Below, piece by piece: positions 9,703-18,945 of a stretch of 64,000 bases of DNA (within the stretch, counting starts at the first letter, position 1; each line of letters opens with the position of its first letter). Under the pieces are notes generated by a model. That model ran no database searches and was not told the origin of the DNA. It saw only the letters and a program-made list of their open reading frames with translations. Where the stretch lies: assembly GCF_900163715.1 (NCBI RefSeq), contig NZ_FWFF01000014.1, positions 124,001-188,000 on the forward strand. The letters are read 5' to 3'. The position numbers and the translations under genes are program-made. The stretch comes from Brevibacterium yomogidense (GTDB taxonomy: Bacteria > Actinomycetota > Actinomycetes > Actinomycetales > Brevibacteriaceae).

Positions 9703-9708
9703 GGGCGC

Positions 9709-10374
9709 GTGGGCATACACATCAATCCGAGCATCCTCTCCGCCGACTTCGCCGACCTGGCCGGTGAACTGAGCCGCATCAGCAGTGCGGACATGGCGCA
9801 CGTCGACGTCATGGACAACCACTTCGTGCCGAACCTCACGTTCGGCCCCCCGGTCGTCGAGCGCATCCGGGCCGTGTCGCCGATACCGATCGACGCGCAC
9901 CTCATGATCGAGGACCCGGACACCTGGGCCCCCGTGTACGCGGAGATCGGGTGCGAGTCCGTGACCTTCCACGCCGAGGCCGCCGCCGCACCCGTGCGAC
10001 TGGCCCGCGAACTGCGCCGGCTGGGCGCGCGCGCCAGCATCGCCGTGCGGCCCGGGACCCCGATCGAGCCGCTCATCGACCTCCTCCCCGAATTCGACCA
10101 GGTGCTCGTCATGACCGTCGAGCCCGGATTCGGCGGTCAGAAGTTCCTCGACGTCTGCCTGCCGAAGATCCGCCGGATGCGGAAGGCGATCAGCGCAGCC
10201 GGGCTGGACATCAAGCTGCAGGTCGACGGCGGCGTGTCCGCCTCGACGGTCGAGCGGGTCGTCGAGGCGGGGGCGAACGTGCTCGTCGCAGGCTCCGCCG
10301 TCTACGGCGCGGACGACGCGGACGCGGCGATTCGCTCACTGCGGACCGCGGCCGAAGCGGCCCGGCGGGACTGA
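9709..10374 (+). CDS. rpe: Ribulose-phosphate 3-epimerase
   Basis: Interconverts ribulose 5-phosphate and xylulose 5-phosphate in the pentose phosphate pathway; tkt and tal later in the window are in the same pathway. The 221-residue TIM barrel shows [10 protein letters not shown] at residues 5-14, the metal-binding [17 protein letters not shown] near 33, [12 protein letters not shown] near 137 and the second catalytic Asp in QVDGGV near 173. The start is GTG with no ribosome site, consistent with the leaderless -10 box just upstream. Confidence 0.95.
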   Translation: MGIHINPSILSADFADLAGELSRISSADMAHVDVMDNHFVPNLTFGPPVVERIRAVSPIPIDAHLMIEDPDTWAPVYAEIGCESVTFHAEAAAAPVRLARELRRLGARASIAVRPGTPIEPLIDLLPEFDQVLVMTVEPGFGGQKFLDVCLPKIRRMRKAISAAGLDIKLQVDGGVSASTVERVVEAGANVLVAGSAVYGADDADAAIRSLRTAAEAARRD

Positions 10375-10377
10375 CGC

Positions 10378-11043
10378 GTGGGCTTCCTCGACCTCCTCAA
10401 CACGCCGGTCTTCACGCTCGCGGGCGTCCCGGTCCCGTGGTCGGACCTCATCGGCAACATCTGCGCGATCGCGACGGTGTTCCTCGCGCTGCGCCGGTCG
10501 ATCCTGTCCTGGCCCGTCCAGATCGTCGGGTCGATCCTCCTGCTGAGCGCGAGCATCGGCGCGGGCCTGGGCGGCAACGCGTCCCGCCAGGTCGTCATCA
10601 TCGCCGCTGCGATCTGGGGCTGGACCCGCTGGCGGCAGGCGAAGCAGGAGTCCGGCGAGATCAAGGTCCGCTGGGGCACGTGGAAGGAGCGCATCGCGCT
10701 GCTCGGATTCCTCGCCGTCGGCACGGCCGTCTTCGGGACGGTGCTCGCGTGGGGCGGCTGGTCGTGGAACCCGTACCCCGACGCCTACATCTTCGTGGGA
10801 TCGCTTGCGGCGATGGCCGCACAGGGCCGCGCGATCGTGGAGTTCTGGTTCGTGTGGCTGCTCGTCGACCTGGTCGGCATCCCGCTCGCGATCATGGGCG
10901 GACTGGTCTTCTCCGGGGCCGTCTATTTCGTCTTCCTCATCATGGTCGTCGTGGGCATCATCGACTGGAGCAGGCGCTCGCGGCAGCGGATCGCCTCACC
11001 CACCGACTTCTCGCCCGACGTCTCACGTCCGGACCCCGTATGA
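10378..11043 (+). CDS. pnuC: PnuC-like nicotinamide riboside transporter
   Basis: Integral membrane protein of 221 residues with about seven hydrophobic segments and the aromatic-rich, Trp-containing helices typical of PnuC (for example WPVQIVGS near 42, [12 protein letters not shown] near 72, and [18 protein letters not shown] near 157). PnuC proteins move nicotinamide riboside by facilitated diffusion to supply NAD salvage. The start is GTG, three bases after the rpe stop, so it is probably co-transcribed with rpe. Related vitamin carriers (PnuT, PnuX) share the fold, so the substrate is inferred. Confidence 0.85.
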   Translation: MGFLDLLNTPVFTLAGVPVPWSDLIGNICAIATVFLALRRSILSWPVQIVGSILLLSASIGAGLGGNASRQVVIIAAAIWGWTRWRQAKQESGEIKVRWGTWKERIALLGFLAVGTAVFGTVLAWGGWSWNPYPDAYIFVGSLAAMAAQGRAIVEFWFVWLLVDLVGIPLAIMGGLVFSGAVYFVFLIMVVVGIIDWSRRSRQRIASPTDFSPDVSRPDPV

Positions 11044-11063
11044 CCGCGGGAACGGGACTGGAC

Positions 11064-11069
11064 TACCCT
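11064..11069 (+). promoter_or_regulatory. -10 box of a leaderless hisE promoter
   Basis: TACCCT ends six bases before GTG 11076, so the transcript would begin with the hisE start codon. This spacing supports choosing 11076 over the in-frame ATG at 11040. Confidence 0.6.
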
Positions 11070-11075
11070 GAACCT

Positions 11076-11339
11076 GTGAAGGACTTCGAGACCCTGTTCG
11101 CGGAACTGACCCAGAAGGCACAGACACGTCCGGCCGGTTCGTCCACCGTGGCGGAACTGGACGCGGGCATCCATCAGATCGGGAAGAAGATCGTGGAGGA
11201 GGCGGCCGAGGTGTGGATGGCCGCCGAATACCAGAGCGATGACGAACTCGCAGAGGAGATCTCGCAGGCGATCTACCACCTGCAGGTCATGATGATCGCC
11301 CGTGGACTCGCGCCGAGCGACGTCTACCGACATCTCTGA
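11076..11339 (+). CDS. hisE: Phosphoribosyl-ATP pyrophosphatase
   Basis: Second step of histidine synthesis, hydrolysing PR-ATP to PR-AMP. The 87-residue all-alpha protein has the metal-binding [13 protein letters not shown] motif (about residues 30-42) and a second acidic helix with [15 protein letters not shown]. The GTG at 11076 gives the normal family length and sits directly behind a leaderless -10 box; an in-frame ATG at 11040 would add twelve residues. hisG follows after a 57-base gap. Confidence 0.93.
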   Translation: MKDFETLFAELTQKAQTRPAGSSTVAELDAGIHQIGKKIVEEAAEVWMAAEYQSDDELAEEISQAIYHLQVMMIARGLAPSDVYRHL

Positions 11340-11396
11340 GCGGTCGCTACGCACCCACCCATCGCCGGTCATCCCACTCCCAGGAGCCCCATACCC

Positions 11397-12245
11397 ATGC
11401 TTCGCATCGCGGTGCCCAACAAGGGCACGCTCTCCGAATCCGCCACCACCATGCTGCGCGAGGCGGGCTACCAGCTGCGCACGAACTCGAAGACGCTGGT
11501 CAGCCGCGACGACACGAACGGCATCGAGTTCTTCTACCTGCGTCCCCGCGACATCGCCGTGTACATCGGTGAGGGGATCCTGGACCTCGGTGTGACGGGG
11601 CGCGACCTCCTCCTCGAGTCGGAGGCCGGGGCGCTCGAGATCCTGCCGCTGGGATTCGGCCGCTCGCGGTTCCACTACGCGAGTACTGCCGGGACGTTCA
11701 CGGATGTCGCGGACCTCGCCGGTCGCCGCATCGCCACGAGCTACCCCGTCCTCGTGGGGAAGGACCTCGAGGCACGCGGGATCGACGCACGGACCGTCAG
11801 CCTGGACGGCGCCGTCGAGGTGTCGATCGAGCTGGGCGTGGCCGACGCCATCGCAGACGTCGTCGAGACGGGCACCACGCTGCGCCAGGCCGGCCTCGAG
11901 ACGTTCGGGGAGCCCCTCATGCGCTCCGAGGGGGTCCTCGTCGCACCGCAGGACCGCCCGCACCTGTCGGAGGCCGCCGCGGTCGTCGTCCGCCGGCTGG
12001 AGAGCGTCATGGTGGCCCGCAGCTACGTGATGCTGGACTACGACGTGCCCGTGGAGAAGCTCTCGGACGCTGTGGCGGTGACCCCGGGCTTCGAGAGCCC
12101 GACCGTCTCACCCATGCGGGACCCCGAATGGGTCGCCGTGCGGGCGATGGTGTCCGCGGACTCCCAGCACACGGTGATGGACCAGCTGTACACGGCCGGA
12201 GCCCGCGCGATCCTGGTGACGAATATTGCAGCCTGCCGCGTCTGA
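11397..12245 (+). CDS. hisG: ATP phosphoribosyltransferase, long form
   Basis: First committed step of histidine synthesis. At 282 residues it is the long HisG, with a C-terminal ACT-like regulatory domain (about 205-282) that binds histidine, so no HisZ partner is needed. Visible motifs are LRIAVPNKGTLSE at the N-terminus, the acidic GVTGRDLLLES near 65, and the PRPP-binding region VETGTTLRQAGLE near 156. An AGGAG ribosome site lies ten bases before the ATG. The 3' end overlaps the next gene by 20 bases. Confidence 0.96.
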   Translation: MLRIAVPNKGTLSESATTMLREAGYQLRTNSKTLVSRDDTNGIEFFYLRPRDIAVYIGEGILDLGVTGRDLLLESEAGALEILPLGFGRSRFHYASTAGTFTDVADLAGRRIATSYPVLVGKDLEARGIDARTVSLDGAVEVSIELGVADAIADVVETGTTLRQAGLETFGEPLMRSEGVLVAPQDRPHLSEAAAVVVRRLESVMVARSYVMLDYDVPVEKLSDAVAVTPGFESPTVSPMRDPEWVAVRAMVSADSQHTVMDQLYTAGARAILVTNIAACRV

Positions 12246-12699
12246 CCCCGACGAGGTCGTCTTCCGCCCGCGGATGCTCCGCGCGGTGGGCCTGATCCTC
12301 GCTCCTGCGATCGTCGCGTCCTTCACCGCGCTGTCGATCGCACTCACCGTCATGGAGTGGCCGGGCTGGCAGCCGGAGATCGACACCATCTGGATGGTGG
12401 GCCTCGGCATCGTGTTCGGCCTCGTGCTGCTGCGCTTCGCCTCGATCTGCGCGAAGGCGGGCCCCGACGGACTCTTCGTCCGCAACATCGTCGCCTCGCA
12501 GCGCTACGAGTGGAGCCAGATCATCAGCGTCTCGTACTCCGAGGCCCTGGGCGACTCGTGGGCCACTCTCAGCCTCTCCGACGGCACCACGTCCGCGGTC
12601 ATGGCGATCCAGGCGGCGGACGGGCCGCGCGCCCAGGAGGCGACAGACCGATTGCGTATCCTCGTAGACGAGCACACCCCACCCGGAGGCACCACGTGA
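12226..12699 (+). CDS. PH-domain membrane protein
   Basis: A 157-residue protein with two hydrophobic segments (about 18-42 and 52-72) followed by a small bacterial PH domain (about 80-150; visible in GLFVRNIVASQRYEW and the later SLSDGTTSAVMAI strands). The function is unknown; proteins of this type often follow hisG in actinobacteria. The best start is TTG at 12226, inside hisG, which gives a 20-base overlap and implies coupling. The topology suggests a cytoplasmic PH domain anchored to the membrane. Confidence 0.75.
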   Translation: MQPAASDPDEVVFRPRMLRAVGLILAPAIVASFTALSIALTVMEWPGWQPEIDTIWMVGLGIVFGLVLLRFASICAKAGPDGLFVRNIVASQRYEWSQIISVSYSEALGDSWATLSLSDGTTSAVMAIQAADGPRAQEATDRLRILVDEHTPPGGTT

Positions 12700-13895
12700 A
12701 CATCCCCCACACCCCCCGCAGCGCAGGCCCACTCGCGGGAAGCGTCGTCGTCGACCTGTCCCGCGCGCTGGCAGGCCCCCACGCCGGGCAGATGCTCGGC
12801 GACCTGGGCGCGCGCGTCATCAAGGTCGAGAACCCCGGATCCGGTGACGACTCCCGCAGCTGGGGTCCTCCCTTCGCAGGGCCCGACGACGACCCGCAGT
12901 CCACCTACTACCTCTCGTGCAACCGGAACAAGGAGTCGATCGCGCTCGACCTCAAGAGCGACGACGGTGCTCAGACCCTGCGCAGCCTCATCTCCCGCGC
13001 GGACGTGCTCATCGAGAACTTCCGCTCCGGCGTGCTCGACCGCCTGGGCTTCTCCACCGCCGCGATGACGGAGCTCAACCCCCGCCTCGTGGTCCTGTCG
13101 ATCACCGGGTTCGGCCATGACGGACCCGAGGCGACCCGGGCGGGCTACGACCAGATCGCCCAGGGCGAGGGCGGCCTCATGTCGCTCACGGGATCCGGGC
13201 CGGACGACATGCAGAGGGTCGGCGTGCCGATCGCGGACCTGCTCGCAGGCATCCACGGCGCCTACGGCGTGCTCGCAGCACTGCTGGAGCGCGAGCGCAC
13301 GGGCCGCGGGAAGGTCGTCCGCACCTCGCTCATCGCGGGGATGGTCGGCGTCCACGCGTTCCAGGGCACCCGCGCCACCATCGGCGGCATGGAGCCGCTG
13401 CCCGGCGGCAACCACCACGCCACACTCGCACCGTACGGACTCTTCGAGTGCCGGGACGGGGCAGTGCAGATCTCCGTGGGCAACGAGAAGATGTGGCTGC
13501 GCTTCTGCGAGGAGTTCGGCATCGACTCCGCGGATCCCCGCTTCGCGACCAACGGCGACCGCTTCGCGAACCGTGACGCGCTCATCGCCGCCATCGAGGA
13601 CGCGTTCTCCGCGTACACGCCGGAACCGCTGCTGCAGAAGCTCTCCGACGCCGGCATCCCCGCAGGCGTCGTGCGGACGCTCCCGGAGGTCTACGCATGG
13701 GAGCAGGCGCTGTCGCAGGGCCTCAAGATCTCTGCGGCCCACCCGACGATCGGTGACATCGACCTGCCGGGACCGCCACTGCGGTTCTTCGACGCGGACG
13801 CGTCCGGCGAGACGGAGACGACGGTGACCGAGCACCTGGCTCCGCCGCGCCTCTCCGAGCAGGAGGCGACCATCCGCGAGTGGCTGGAGGGCTGA
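12696..13895 (+). CDS. Class III (CaiB/BaiF) CoA-transferase
   Basis: A 399-residue protein of the formyl-CoA transferase family, which moves CoA between acyl-CoA and a free acid. The N-terminal VVDLSRALAGPHAGQMLGDLGA and the VENPGSGDDSR stretch are typical, and the catalytic Asp is probably the one in VPIADLLAG near residue 178. GGAGGC lies five bases before the GTG start, which overlaps the preceding stop. It is one base from the fused carboxyltransferase gene. The substrate cannot be read from the sequence; carnitine, oxalate, succinate and methyl-branched acids are all known in the family. Confidence 0.88.
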   Translation: MNIPHTPRSAGPLAGSVVVDLSRALAGPHAGQMLGDLGARVIKVENPGSGDDSRSWGPPFAGPDDDPQSTYYLSCNRNKESIALDLKSDDGAQTLRSLISRADVLIENFRSGVLDRLGFSTAAMTELNPRLVVLSITGFGHDGPEATRAGYDQIAQGEGGLMSLTGSGPDDMQRVGVPIADLLAGIHGAYGVLAALLERERTGRGKVVRTSLIAGMVGVHAFQGTRATIGGMEPLPGGNHHATLAPYGLFECRDGAVQISVGNEKMWLRFCEEFGIDSADPRFATNGDRFANRDALIAAIEDAFSAYTPEPLLQKLSDAGIPAGVVRTLPEVYAWEQALSQGLKISAAHPTIGDIDLPGPPLRFFDADASGETETTVTEHLAPPRLSEQEATIREWLEG

Positions 13896-13896
13896 G

Positions 13897-15399
13897 ATGG
13901 CGAAGCGACTGAGTGCACGCGAGCTCATCGAACGGGTCGTCGACGCCGGCAGCTTCTCATCCTGGGACACGACGCCCCTGGTCCCGGCCGGCGGCATCGG
14001 CGAATCCTATGAGGCGGAGCTCGCGGCCGCCCGGGAGAAGTCCGGGGTCGACGAGGCCGTCATCACCGGCGAGGGCCTCATCCACGGACGCCGCGTCGCG
14101 ATCGTCGCGTGCGAGTTCCGGTTCCTCGCCGGGTCGATCGGCGTCGCGGCCGCCCACCGACTGGTCGAGGCGCTCGAGCGCGCGACGCTCGAGGGCCTTC
14201 CGGTGCTCGCCGGACCCTCGTCGGGGGGCACCCGGATGCAGGAGGGGACCGTCGCGTTCCTCTCCATGGTGAAGATCACCGCAGCCGTCGTCGCGCACAA
14301 GGCGGCCGGGCTGCCCTTCCTCGTCTACCTCCGCCACCCCACGACCGGCGGCGTCTTCGCCTCGTGGGGCTCGCTGGGGCACGTGACGGTGGCCGAACCG
14401 GATTCCCTCATCGGGTTCCTGGGGCCGCGGGTCTTCGAGCAGATCTACGACCGCGAATTCCCCGCCGGGGTGCAGTCGGGGGAGAACCTCCAGCGCCACG
14501 GCATCATCGACGCGGTGCTGGGGCCGGACCGCATCCACGACACGGTGGCACGGGTCCTCGACGTCCTCATGGGCGCCCGCGAGATCCCGGAGCGCGTCCC
14601 GGACCCCGATTCGCGCCCCTCGGACGTCGACGAGCGCTCGGCCTGGGACGTCATCACGGCCTCCCGCAGGCCGGAGCGCCCGGGTGTCCGGGACCTGCTG
14701 CGCCACGGCGCGACCCACGTGCTCCCCCTGCGCGGCACGGGTCAGGGGGAGAAGGACCCCGGTCTGCTGCTCGCGATCGCGAAGTTCGGCACCGCGCCCT
14801 GCATCGTGCTCGGACAGGACCGCTACCGCCAGGACTCCCGCGAGCCCATGGGTCCCGCAGCGCTCCGTGAGGCGCGCCGCGGGATGCGGCTGTCGGAGGA
14901 GCTCGGACTGCCGCTGGTCACGATCATCGACACCCCGGGCGCCGCGCTGTCCAAGGAGGCGGAGGAAGGCGGGCTCGCGGGAGAGATCGCCCGCAGCCTC
15001 GCAGACCTGATCGCACTGAAGTCTCCCAGCGTCTCCGTCATCATGGGCGAGGGCTCCGGCGGAGGCGCGCTCGCGCTGATCCCCGCCGATCGGGTCCTGT
15101 CGGCCCAGAACGGGTGGCTCTCCCCGCTGCCGCCCGAAGGCGCGTCCGCGATCGTGCACCGCGACACGGACCACGCCCCGGAGATGGCGCAGGCGCAGCG
15201 CGTCCAGTCGGCACAGCTGATGGCCGGAGGAATCGTCGACCGCGTCATCGCGGAGCCCGTCGATGCGTCGGACGACCCGTCGAGCTTCATCGCAGAGCTG
15301 TCGGCGACTCTGGAGCACGAGATCATCGAGCTCATGCGCACTCCCGCATACCTGCGGGAGGGAGCGCGCGTGGCTCGCTACAGGAAGTTGGGTCTGTGA
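13897..15399 (+). CDS. Fused beta/alpha acyl-CoA carboxyltransferase (AccDA-like)
   Basis: A 500-residue protein with two crotonase-fold halves. The first (about 30-240) resembles AccD, with [13 protein letters not shown] and [13 protein letters not shown]. The second (about 250-490) resembles AccA, with [12 protein letters not shown] and [13 protein letters not shown]. The carboxyltransferase moves carboxyl from biotin to an acyl-CoA. The Cys4 zinc ribbon of bacterial AccD is absent at the N-terminus. No biotin carboxylase or biotin carrier gene is nearby, so it must work with a subunit encoded elsewhere. It is probably co-transcribed with the CoA-transferase before it and overlaps hisF by four bases. 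Confidence 0.88.
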   Translation: MAKRLSARELIERVVDAGSFSSWDTTPLVPAGGIGESYEAELAAAREKSGVDEAVITGEGLIHGRRVAIVACEFRFLAGSIGVAAAHRLVEALERATLEGLPVLAGPSSGGTRMQEGTVAFLSMVKITAAVVAHKAAGLPFLVYLRHPTTGGVFASWGSLGHVTVAEPDSLIGFLGPRVFEQIYDREFPAGVQSGENLQRHGIIDAVLGPDRIHDTVARVLDVLMGAREIPERVPDPDSRPSDVDERSAWDVITASRRPERPGVRDLLRHGATHVLPLRGTGQGEKDPGLLLAIAKFGTAPCIVLGQDRYRQDSREPMGPAALREARRGMRLSEELGLPLVTIIDTPGAALSKEAEEGGLAGEIARSLADLIALKSPSVSVIMGEGSGGGALALIPADRVLSAQNGWLSPLPPEGASAIVHRDTDHAPEMAQAQRVQSAQLMAGGIVDRVIAEPVDASDDPSSFIAELSATLEHEIIELMRTPAYLREGARVARYRKLGL

Positions 15400-16169
15400 G
15401 CACAGCCGTCCGCGTCATCCCGTGCCTCGACGTCGACGCCGGGCGCGTCGTCAAGGGCGTGAACTTCGCCGATCTGCGCGATGCGGGCGATCCCGTCGAA
15501 CTCGCCCACCGCTACGACGCGCAGGGCGCCGATGAGCTCACGTTCCTCGACGTCACCGCGACGACGGGGGACCGCTCGACGACCCACGACATGGTCACCC
15601 GCTGCGCTGAGCAGCTCTTCATCCCACTCACCGTGGGCGGTGGTGTGCGGTCCGTCGAGGACGTCGACCGACTGCTGCGCAGCGGTGCGGACAAAGTGGG
15701 GGTCAACAGCGCCGCCGTCGCGCGCCCGGACCTGATCGGCGAGATCGCCAAGCGGTTCGGCAGCCAGGTACTCGTCCTGTCCGTGGACGCCCGGCGCGTG
15801 CCCGAGGGCCAGGCCCCGACCGCCTCGGGCTATGAGGTCACCACCCACGGCGGTCGACGCGGCACAGGTGTCTGCGCGGTCGCCTGGGCCGCGCGGGCCG
15901 CGGAGTCCGGTGCCGGCGAGATCCTTCTCAACAGCATCGACGCGGACGGGACGAAGGCGGGCTTCGACCTGCCCATGCTGCGCGATGTGCGGGCGGCCGT
16001 GAGCGTCCCGCTCATCGCCTCCGGCGGTGCCGGCGCCCCCGAGCACTTCCCGCCCGCCGTGGACGCCGGAGCGGACGCCGTGCTCGCCGCGAGCATCCTG
16101 CACTTCGGTGACACGACGATCGGAGCGATCAAGGAGGAGCTGGCCCGTGCCGGACACGAAGTGCGCTGA
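15396..16169 (+). CDS. hisF: Imidazole glycerol phosphate synthase cyclase subunit
   Basis: Forms imidazole glycerol phosphate and AICAR from PRFAR, using ammonia from HisH. The 257-residue half-barrel repeat shows the two catalytic aspartates: D12 in [14 protein letters not shown] and the one in VLSVDARR near residue 130. The phosphate loops are GGGVRS near 80 and [10 protein letters not shown] near 210. I chose GTG 15396, which overlaps the stop of the preceding gene (GTGA). hisH and hisA are not in the window. Confidence 0.96.
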   Translation: MSTAVRVIPCLDVDAGRVVKGVNFADLRDAGDPVELAHRYDAQGADELTFLDVTATTGDRSTTHDMVTRCAEQLFIPLTVGGGVRSVEDVDRLLRSGADKVGVNSAAVARPDLIGEIAKRFGSQVLVLSVDARRVPEGQAPTASGYEVTTHGGRRGTGVCAVAWAARAAESGAGEILLNSIDADGTKAGFDLPMLRDVRAAVSVPLIASGGAGAPEHFPPAVDAGADAVLAASILHFGDTTIGAIKEELARAGHEVR

Positions 16170-16530
16170 GAACGCAGCCGAGGACATCACCGCGGCCACC
16201 GCTGCGACCCCCGCTGCGACCGATCTCGTCTTCGACGAGCGGGGACTGCTGCCCGTCGTGGTCCAGGAGGCCGCAACGAAGGACGTCCTCATGCTCGCCT
16301 GGGCGAACGCCGAGGCCGTCGACCGCACGCTCACCACCGGACGGGCGACGTACTGGTCGCGCTCCCGCGGTCAGCTGTGGGTGAAGGGCGAGACGTCCGG
16401 CAACACCCAGCGGGTGGTCTCCGTGGCGACGGACTGCGACGGGGACACCCTCCTCTACACGGTCGAGCAGACCGGACCCGCATGCCACACTGGCACACAG
16501 ACCTGCTTCAGCGGACGGGAGCTGTCATGA
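16147..16530 (+). CDS. hisI: Phosphoribosyl-AMP cyclohydrolase
   Basis: Third step of histidine synthesis; opens the adenine ring of PR-AMP. The protein is 127 residues: a variable N-terminus rich in Ala and Thr, then the family core with [20 protein letters not shown] and the zinc ligands in DCDGDTLLY and ACHTG. AAGGAGG at 16131-16137 is well spaced for GTG 16147, so the gene starts 23 bases inside hisF. HisE is encoded separately at 11076. The stop overlaps trpE (ATGA), linking the his and trp clusters. Confidence 0.93.
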   Translation: MPDTKCAENAAEDITAATAATPAATDLVFDERGLLPVVVQEAATKDVLMLAWANAEAVDRTLTTGRATYWSRSRGQLWVKGETSGNTQRVVSVATDCDGDTLLYTVEQTGPACHTGTQTCFSGRELS

Positions 16531-18074
16531 GGCTCACACCGACCCGCGAGGAGTTCCGCGCTCGCGGCTCCCACCACCGGATCGTCCCCGTGCACACGAC
16601 CGTGCTGGCGGACACGGAGACGCCGCTGACCCTCTACCGCCGACTCGCAGAGGGGCGGCCGGGCGGCTTCCTCCTCGAATCGGCGTCGCAGGACAGGTGG
16701 AGCAGGTACTCGTTCGTGGGGCGCGGTCCGATCGCGACGCTGACGGAGGTCGAGGGCGAGGCGGTCTGGCTGGGCACACCGCCCGCGGGGCTGCCGACGG
16801 GAGGAGATCCCCACGCCGCCCTGGCGGAGGCCCTGCGCGTGCTTGCGACGGGTCCGCACGACAGCGGTCTGCCGCCGATGGTGTCCTCGTTCGTCGGCTA
16901 CCTGGGATGGGACTCCGTGCGACGGTTCGAGGACCTCGGTCCCGGTCCGCTGCCCGAGCACCCGGTGCCGGAGCTCAGCATGTCCATCCCCGGCGACGTC
17001 GCGATCCTGGACCACTTCACGTCCCGTCTCACGCTCGTGGCGAACGCCGTGAACGTCGACGGCCGTCCCGACGGGATCGACGCCGCGTACGACACGGCCG
17101 TCGCCCGCATCGAGGCGATGCTGGACGACCTGTCCGCTCCGCTCGTCCCGTCTCTCGCAGTCCACGACGCTCCGGAGCCGGAGGTGAAGGCGCGCACCCA
17201 TCCGGACGACTACCTGGAGGCCGTCGCCGCGGCGAAGCGGGACATCGTCGACGGCGAGATCTTCCAGGTCGTGCTCGGCCAGCGCTTCGACGCGCAGATC
17301 GACGCCTCCGCCACGGACGTCTACCGCATGCTGCGGGCGTCGAACCCCAGCCCGTACATGTACCTCCTCGATGTGCCGGTGGCCGAGGGGGCGCCGCTCA
17401 CGATCATCGGATCGTCCCCCGAGGCCCTCGTGACGGTCTCCGACGGGACCATCACGACGCATCCGATCGCGGGCACCCGACCGCGCGGCGCCACCCCGGA
17501 CGAGGATCGTGCACTCGCCGCCGAACTGCTCGCGGACCAGAAGGAGCGCGCCGAGCACCTCATGCTCGTCGATCTCGCCCGCAACGACGTGTCGAAGGTC
17601 AGTGCCCCGGGCTCCGTGGACGTCGTCGAGTTCATGGAGATCGAGCTGTACAGCCACGTCATGCACATCGTGTCGACCGTGACCGGCCATCTGCGCGAGG
17701 GCGCGGACGGACTCGACGTCCTGCGGGCGACGTTCCCCGCGGGGACGCTCTCCGGTGCACCGAAGCCGCGTGCGCTGCAGATCATCGACCGACTGGAGCC
17801 GACGGCCCGCGGCGTCTACGGGGGAGTGGTCGGGTACCTGTCCTTCACCGGCGACCTCGACGTCGCGATCGCGATCCGCACGGGGATCCTGCGCGACGGG
17901 CTCCTCACCGTGTCCGCCGGTGCCGGGATCGTGGCCGATTCCGACCCGCAGGCGGAGCTCGACGAATGCCACAGGAAGGCCGCTGCGGTCCTGCGGGCGG
18001 CCGCCGCAGCCCACACGCTCCGTTCGCCGGTCGACGCGACCGCGGCGGGGGACGGAGCGGAGGGATCCGCGTGA
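16527..18074 (+). CDS. trpE: Anthranilate synthase component I
   Basis: Converts chorismate to anthranilate with ammonia from TrpG. The 515-residue protein carries the LLES tryptophan feedback site at residues 49-52 and the C-terminal catalytic signature [16 protein letters not shown] near 410. I placed the start at ATG 16527, which overlaps the hisI stop. trpG and trpD are not found in this window, so the trp genes are split in the genome. No trp leader peptide or attenuator precedes the gene, because hisI abuts it. Confidence 0.96.
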   Translation: MRLTPTREEFRARGSHHRIVPVHTTVLADTETPLTLYRRLAEGRPGGFLLESASQDRWSRYSFVGRGPIATLTEVEGEAVWLGTPPAGLPTGGDPHAALAEALRVLATGPHDSGLPPMVSSFVGYLGWDSVRRFEDLGPGPLPEHPVPELSMSIPGDVAILDHFTSRLTLVANAVNVDGRPDGIDAAYDTAVARIEAMLDDLSAPLVPSLAVHDAPEPEVKARTHPDDYLEAVAAAKRDIVDGEIFQVVLGQRFDAQIDASATDVYRMLRASNPSPYMYLLDVPVAEGAPLTIIGSSPEALVTVSDGTITTHPIAGTRPRGATPDEDRALAAELLADQKERAEHLMLVDLARNDVSKVSAPGSVDVVEFMEIELYSHVMHIVSTVTGHLREGADGLDVLRATFPAGTLSGAPKPRALQIIDRLEPTARGVYGGVVGYLSFTGDLDVAIAIRTGILRDGLLTVSAGAGIVADSDPQAELDECHRKAAAVLRAAAAAHTLRSPVDATAAGDGAEGSA

Positions 18075-18562
18075 CGAAGGGCAGAGCGGTCATCATCCTC
18101 CTGATCCTCGCGGGCGCCGTGTGGATCCTCGCCACCCGTCCCTGGGGCATCGACCCCGCCGGCGGCGGCACGGGTCCGTCCGGGGTCGCGGAGGTCGGCG
18201 GGGAGGAGGGCGCGTCCCATCCGCTCCTCACGGCGAGCGCGGCCGTCCTGGCCGTCGCCGCCCTGCTGCTCGCGATGCTCGGTCGGATCGGACGCATCGT
18301 CGTGTGCGTCCTCATCGGCGCCGTGGGCGTGGGAGTGGTGCTCACGGCGGTCTCCTCGCAGGCTCCGCCCGCCACGCTCATCCCGACGATCGCAGCGGGC
18401 GTCGGAGTGCTGGTCGCCGCAGTGTGGTCCGCCGTCGCGAGCCTCGGCTGGCAGGTCTCCGGCCGCTACGACCGCCAGACGCACACCGCCGCTCCGCACG
18501 CGGATGAGGACGACCCCGCAGCAGCATGGGACGCCCTGTCGCGGGGCGAGGACCCGAGCTGA
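18071..18562 (+). CDS. Trp operon-associated membrane protein
   Basis: A 163-residue protein with about four hydrophobic segments (near 5-22, 52-70, 75-95 and 103-125) and a charged tail after the conserved RYDR. It matches the actinobacterial family always found between trpE and trpC (TIGR02234 type), whose function is not established; a role in tryptophan or indole traffic is only a guess from location. The start is GTG, overlapping the trpE stop (GTGA). Confidence 0.8.
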   Translation: MTKGRAVIILLILAGAVWILATRPWGIDPAGGGTGPSGVAEVGGEEGASHPLLTASAAVLAVAALLLAMLGRIGRIVVCVLIGAVGVGVVLTAVSSQAPPATLIPTIAAGVGVLVAAVWSAVASLGWQVSGRYDRQTHTAAPHADEDDPAAAWDALSRGEDPS

Positions 18563-18594
18563 GGGTCGCGTCGCGACATGCGATAATGCACCCG

Positions 18595-18600
18595 TAGGAT
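18595..18600 (+). promoter_or_regulatory. Possible internal trp promoter
   Basis: The 122-base gap before the next gene holds GATAAT (18582-18587, in an extended -10 context TGCGATAAT) and TAGGAT (18595-18600), either of which could be a -10 box. It also holds a 6-bp stem (GCGGTG/CACCGC) and a 14-base GC palindrome at 18652-18665. The evidence is the motif match only. Confidence 0.35.
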
Positions 18601-18684
18601 CCGCAGGATCCCGAAACCCCAGCGGTGGACCCACACCGCGAACCCAGAGCCGGGCGGGCCCGCCCCCGCCAGATGAGGAGTGAC

Positions 18685-18945
18685 ATGTCCCAGGCAGTCC
18701 GCACCGGAGCCCCCGACCTCGACCGCGACGCGATCGACTACGAGAAGATCAAGGACCCCGGCCACGGCAACACGCCGGCGGCCTGGACCGGTGTGTTCCT
18801 CATGCTGCTCGGAGGCGTCATCCTCGCGGTCGGCTTCGTCATGGTCGTGGACGTCATCATCTACGCGGGCATCGCGGTCTTCGTCGCGGGTCCGATCATC
18901 GGTCTGATCATGCGCGCAGCCGGGAAGGGCAAGCCGCGTTCGTGA
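18685..18945 (+). CDS. HGxxPAAW-family small membrane protein
   Basis: An 86-residue protein with the hallmark HGNTPAAWTG (about residues 30-39), then two hydrophobic helices and a short basic tail (GKGKPRS). Proteins with this motif are found in actinobacterial trp clusters next to the TIGR02234-type protein; their role is unknown. ATG 18685 has GAGGAG four bases upstream. The stop overlaps trpC (GTGA), so it is translationally coupled to trpC. Confidence 0.82.
   Translation: MSQAVRTGAPDLDRDAIDYEKIKDPGHGNTPAAWTGVFLMLLGGVILAVGFVMVVDVIIYAGIAVFVAGPIIGLIMRAAGKGKPRS

Noticed and set aside
11040..11075. Earlier ATG start for hisE
   Set aside because: The predicted +1 lies at 11076, and the extra twelve residues are not part of the HisE family core.
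16377..16526. Extended N-terminus for trpE
   Set aside because: The upstream frame overlaps hisI fully; ATG 16527 gives the standard TrpE N-terminus and an ATGA junction.
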